DNA from: Planococcus sp. SK3692
Lineage (GTDB): Bacteria > Bacillota > Bacilli > Bacillales_A > Planococcaceae
Direction: 5' to 3'
Assembly (NCBI RefSeq): GCF_028890485.2
Contig: NZ_JARCHV010000001.1
Coordinates: 1,585,698-1,649,697 of the forward strand
Length of the DNA: 64,000 nucleotides
Part shown: in pieces, positions 61,066 through 64,000 of the stretch
How positions within the stretch are numbered: position 1 is the stretch's first letter
Layout: the number at the start of each line of letters is the position of its first letter
Notes under the pieces: generated by a model
Databases searched by the model: none
Told to the model about the DNA's origin: nothing
The model's input: the letters and a program-made list of their open reading frames with translations, nothing else
Made by a program: the position numbers and the translations under genes

Positions 61066-61941
61066 TTAATGGATGTCGCGTTTCTTGAAATTGCCGCCTT
61101 TTACTTCAGCGACGTCATAAACCGCCACAAACGCCTGCGGGTCGATTTCGTAAATGATTTCCTTCATCTTGCTGTCTTCGAGGCGGTTGATGATGCAGGT
61201 GATTTCCTTATAGTCTTCATTGGTATACGCTCCTTTGACCAAATTGTATGTAGCACTACGCCCCAAGCGGTCGCGGATCGTCTCGACCATATTCTCGGGT
61301 TCACTTGTGATGATCTTATAGGTCTTCGATCCACTCAAGCCTTCCTCCACCATATGGATCACTTTGGAAGCAATGAAATACGCGATTCCAGACAAGAACG
61401 CGCCTTGTAATCCAAAAACCGTCGACACGACGATAAAGACGAATAAGTTCAAGAATAAAATCAAATCACTCGTGCCAAACGGCAATTTCCGTGACAGCAA
61501 GACCGCGAGCATATCGATGCCGTCCAACGCGCCGCCGTTTCGCAAAGCAAGCCCCATGCCGAAACCAATGATGATGCCCCCGACTACTGTCACGAGCAGC
61601 GAATCGCCTTCGACAATCGGCGGCACATGGTGCATGATCGTCGTCCCGTATGCCAAAGCGGCAATGCCGATGACCGAATAGATGGCAAAACTCCTGCCGA
61701 TCTGTTTATATCCCAAATAGACGAACGGAATATTCAACAGGGCGATCAAAATCCCGAGCTGCATGCCCGTCAGCTGTGACCCGACAATACTCAGTCCTGT
61801 CACGCCGCCATCCGATACATTATTCGGGATCAACACCGCTTCCAAACCATATGCGGTGATAAATCCGCCGATGATGACCGCAATGGCCCGCAAGATTTTC
61901 TTGGCGCGCTTGCTTGTTCTTTTTTCTGTTATTTTCCCCAC
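61066..61941 (-). CDS. YitT family membrane protein (DUF161 and DUF2179)
   Basis: A 291-residue protein with five to six membrane segments (ITAYGLEAVLIPNNVSDGGV, GIIIGFGMGLALRNGGALDG, IDMLAVLL) and a C-terminal DUF2179 domain (YKIITSEPENMVETIRDRLG). Function unknown, widespread in Firmicutes. Confidence 0.88.
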   Translation of the reverse strand: MGKITEKRTSKRAKKILRAIAVIIGGFITAYGLEAVLIPNNVSDGGVTGLSIVGSQLTGMQLGILIALLNIPFVYLGYKQIGRSFAIYSVIGIAALAYGTTIMHHVPPIVEGDSLLVTVVGGIIIGFGMGLALRNGGALDGIDMLAVLLSRKLPFGTSDLILFLNLFVFIVVSTVFGLQGAFLSGIAYFIASKVIHMVEEGLSGSKTYKIITSEPENMVETIRDRLGRSATYNLVKGAYTNEDYKEITCIINRLEDSKMKEIIYEIDPQAFVAVYDVAEVKGGNFKKRDIH

Positions 61942-62060
61942 CCAAATTCCTCATTTCCAGCTAAACTGTTTACTCTCCCTTTTAATAATACACTTTCTTC
62001 CATTCGGGTTGAAATGATATCGCAAGCTTTGACAAATGCACAGCTTTCATTCTCAGCAAA

Positions 62061-62112
62061 AATAAAATCCTGGACGAAAGACGCTGCTGTTCACGTCTCT
62101 CATCCAGGATAA
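62061..62112 (-). terminator. Terminator after the FMN reductase gene
   Basis: ATCCTGGA arms with an inner GAGACG/CGTCTT stem, followed by TTTTATTTTT on the minus strand. Confidence 0.8.
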
Positions 62113-62123
62113 GTTGGGAAGTG

Positions 62124-62696
62124 TTATTCGTTTGATTCTTTTCGCAAAGGTGCCAATGCGTTCGTCCAAGCGTTCACTTGGTCGAGCATGGCATTGACCG
62201 ATTTTTCGTGGAATGCGGCCGGCTTGAATTCGCTCATTTTCACGAAATCCGTAAACAAGGACATAGCCGGATGGACCCTCACCGTGGCCACTTGCAGTTC
62301 TGCCAGGATGATGCGCAAAGATTCCGCTGCCCGGACGCCGCCCGCCGAACCGTAACTGACGATGCCTGCCGCTTTATTGTTCCATTCGATGTACAAATAA
62401 TCGATGGCATTTTTCAACGCTGACGTAACGCCACGGTTGTACTCCGGGCAAATGAAGACATAACCGTCCAGCTCCGCAATCTTTTTCGCCCACGGAATCG
62501 CTTCAGGGGTTTGATAGTCTTGGCTATACGCCGCAGAAATCGGTTCTGCATACATCGGCAAATTGTATTCAGCCAAATCTACGAGTTCATAATCCGCGTC
62601 GCCGCGCTGGTCGGCAATGCCTTTCACCCATTCCGCCACTTGCAAACTGTTGCGCCCGGGACGTGTACTGCCGGTGATGATGCCAATTTTCGCCAT
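62124..62696 (-). CDS. NADPH-dependent FMN reductase (YhdA/azoreductase-like)
   Basis: A 190-residue flavodoxin-fold protein with the FMN phosphate loop GSTRPGRNSLQVAEW and the flavin-binding CPEYNRGVTSALKNAIDYLY. It should reduce quinones or azo compounds using NADPH and FMN. Confidence 0.88.
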   Translation of the reverse strand: MAKIGIITGSTRPGRNSLQVAEWVKGIADQRGDADYELVDLAEYNLPMYAEPISAAYSQDYQTPEAIPWAKKIAELDGYVFICPEYNRGVTSALKNAIDYLYIEWNNKAAGIVSYGSAGGVRAAESLRIILAELQVATVRVHPAMSLFTDFVKMSEFKPAAFHEKSVNAMLDQVNAWTNALAPLRKESNE

Positions 62697-62822
62697 AACT
62701 CCGCCTCCTTTATGATGACCGCATGTATAGATCTCGATGTCCTTTCATCATAGGAGAAAAAACAACTTTTTTCAATCAAAAGAGTGAATATTCTTTCTTT
62801 TATTCGTATCAACTTCATGCCA

Positions 62823-63698
62823 TCATTTTGTTAGAGTCGTTTTACGGACTGCCATCCAAATCTCGCTTTTCACATGGTCCGGATCCGACAAATCCCCTGT
62901 AAATGAAATTTCCGGCGCTTCAACCAGTTCATAATCGGATGATGGCAGCCATTCGGAAACAATTTTTCCCCAAGTCTCCTGCATTACCCGCGGAAACTCG
63001 CCTTCTGCAGTAAACACTGCCCACGTGTGTGCAGGCACTTCCACTCGATCGAGTCCGTTTCCAGGAACGACTTCTTTCGCCGTCAAAAAGCCAATCATGT
63101 GATCCAAACTGCCTTGTTCATCCATTCGCCCCTCATCAAAATTGAACGATGCATTGATCACTTGATGCGGTTCCATATCCGCATAACTGCGCATTTCCTC
63201 TCGTTGTTCCATTGAGAGGCTTTTGGCAAGCGCCATAATCTCTTCATTTTCGCCTTCAAATTGGATCGCCACTCGTTTCTTCACGCCGATAATGGTAAAC
63301 GCCTGCTTTTCTTCGATGCGGTATTCCATTTCTACTCCTCCTTTTATGGTTAACTGGAAGGTCAATTTTGGGAATGCCTTCAAGATCCCGCTTTTCTGGA
63401 CCGTTGAAGGATTGATTCCCGCCCATTCCTTGAAAGCACGCGAGAATCCATCGGTCGAATCATAGCCATATTTAAACGCGGCTTCCGTCACACCCATGCC
63501 GCCGTGCAAATCCGATGCCGCATTCGACAGTCGGCGCTTTCTTATATACTCGCCCAATGTGAAACCTGACAGGAAAGAAAACATCCGGCGAAAATGGTAA
63601 ATGGACGTGCCGGCTATGCGCTCAAGCTCCCGTTCATCGATTTCATCTTCCAAATGCGCTTCAATATAAGCAAGCGCTTCGTTCATTTGTTTCAGCAT
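62823..63698 (-). CDS. AraC family regulator with GyrI-like effector domain
   Basis: A 291-residue protein. The N-terminal AraC DNA-binding domain has two helix-turn-helix units (ELERIAGTSIYHFRRMFSFL; VTEAAFKYGYDSTDGFSRAF). The C-terminal half is a GyrI-like/SOUL small-molecule binding domain (YRIEEKQAFTIIGVKKRVAI; WAVFTAEGEFP). Such proteins activate drug or detoxification genes. The ATG at 63698 follows AAGGAGGC. Confidence 0.88.
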   Translation of the reverse strand: MLKQMNEALAYIEAHLEDEIDERELERIAGTSIYHFRRMFSFLSGFTLGEYIRKRRLSNAASDLHGGMGVTEAAFKYGYDSTDGFSRAFKEWAGINPSTVQKSGILKAFPKLTFQLTIKGGVEMEYRIEEKQAFTIIGVKKRVAIQFEGENEEIMALAKSLSMEQREEMRSYADMEPHQVINASFNFDEGRMDEQGSLDHMIGFLTAKEVVPGNGLDRVEVPAHTWAVFTAEGEFPRVMQETWGKIVSEWLPSSDYELVEAPEISFTGDLSDPDHVKSEIWMAVRKTTLTK

Positions 63699-63801
63699 AT
63701 CCACTGCCTCCTTCCTGCTTTTAGTATAGATGCCCACGGTTTCCCATACCCGACAAAAACGTTACGGCTTTTGGCGGATTCCAAGATATTCCCCAGGAAA
63801 T

Positions 63802-63830
63802 AAAAAAACTCCCGCACGGATGCGGGAGTT
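63802..63830 (-). terminator. Terminator after glmS
   Basis: AACTCCCGCA and TGCGGGAGTT arms followed by TTTTTTT on the minus strand, 10 nt after the glmS stop. Confidence 0.93.
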
Positions 63831-63840
63831 CACTTATCAC

Positions 63841-64000
<160 letters not shown>

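Overview
The window looks like a chromosomal segment from a Gram-positive member of the Bacillales, most likely a Planococcus-like member of the Planococcaceae. The reasons are Bacillales-type flagellar gene order, strong GGAGG ribosome binding sites, frequent TTG and GTG starts, clear SigD promoters (TAAA-N15-GCCGATAA), and close relatives of Bacillus VmlR, SwrB, YaaR, FlhO/FlhP and of the staphylococcal HssRS-HrtBA heme system. I recognise no phage, plasmid or CRISPR region. The genus is an inference.

Region 1 (about 0.7-21.8 kb, minus strand) is one long flagellar operon read from flgB down to sigD, swrB, yaaR and a PilZ protein. It encodes the rod, MS ring, switch, export apparatus, hook and SigD. 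All chemotaxis genes found in the Bacillus subtilis fla/che operon (cheY, cheB, cheA, cheW, cheC, cheD) are absent, the CheC-like motifs in FliY look eroded, and FliM lacks the usual CheY-binding N-terminus. The operon leader carries a clear GEMM-I cyclic-dinucleotide riboswitch; the base at the key ligand-specifying position appears to be A rather than G, which in known variants shifts specificity towards cyclic AMP-GMP. Divergent from it are the rod genes flhO and flhP.

Region 2 (24-41 kb, minus strand) holds the late flagellar genes: yvyF-flgM-flgN-flgK-flgL, motA-motB-fliL, flaG-fliD-fliT-fliS, a glucosaminidase, a YjfB-like small protein, two flagellin genes, and a five-gene operon HD-GYP - DUF3307 - class III nucleotide cyclase - fliW - csrA. 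SigD promoters are visible in front of four of these units. Both flagellin genes are interrupted near the 3' end by the same 360-nt group I intron. One also carries a second, different group I intron whose 5' end encodes its own alternative flagellin C-terminus, so both spliced and retained forms would give a full-length protein. Both flagellin leaders have CsrA-type GGA-loop hairpins.

Region 3 (41-47.9 kb) is mixed: an RsbR-like STAS protein, a DinB-fold protein, an EAL phosphodiesterase, three pilin-like genes, and small metabolic genes (Fra-like, hotdog thioesterase, HIT).

Region 4 (48-53.9 kb) holds a heme-stress system (hssR, hssS, hrtB, hrtA) with a direct-repeat HssR box in front of hrtB, and a vmlR-type antibiotic-resistance ABC-F gene behind an attenuator leader.

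Region 5 (54-64 kb) holds a TerC-family transporter under a yybP-ykoY manganese riboswitch, three tandem CorC/CNNM-type transporters behind a long unassigned leader, a PadR regulator with its membrane partner, GNAT, VOC, YitT, an FMN reductase, an AraC/GyrI-type regulator, and the end of glmS. Bacillales-type dispersed repeats sit at 6.8, 29.5, 36.75 and 50.1 kb.
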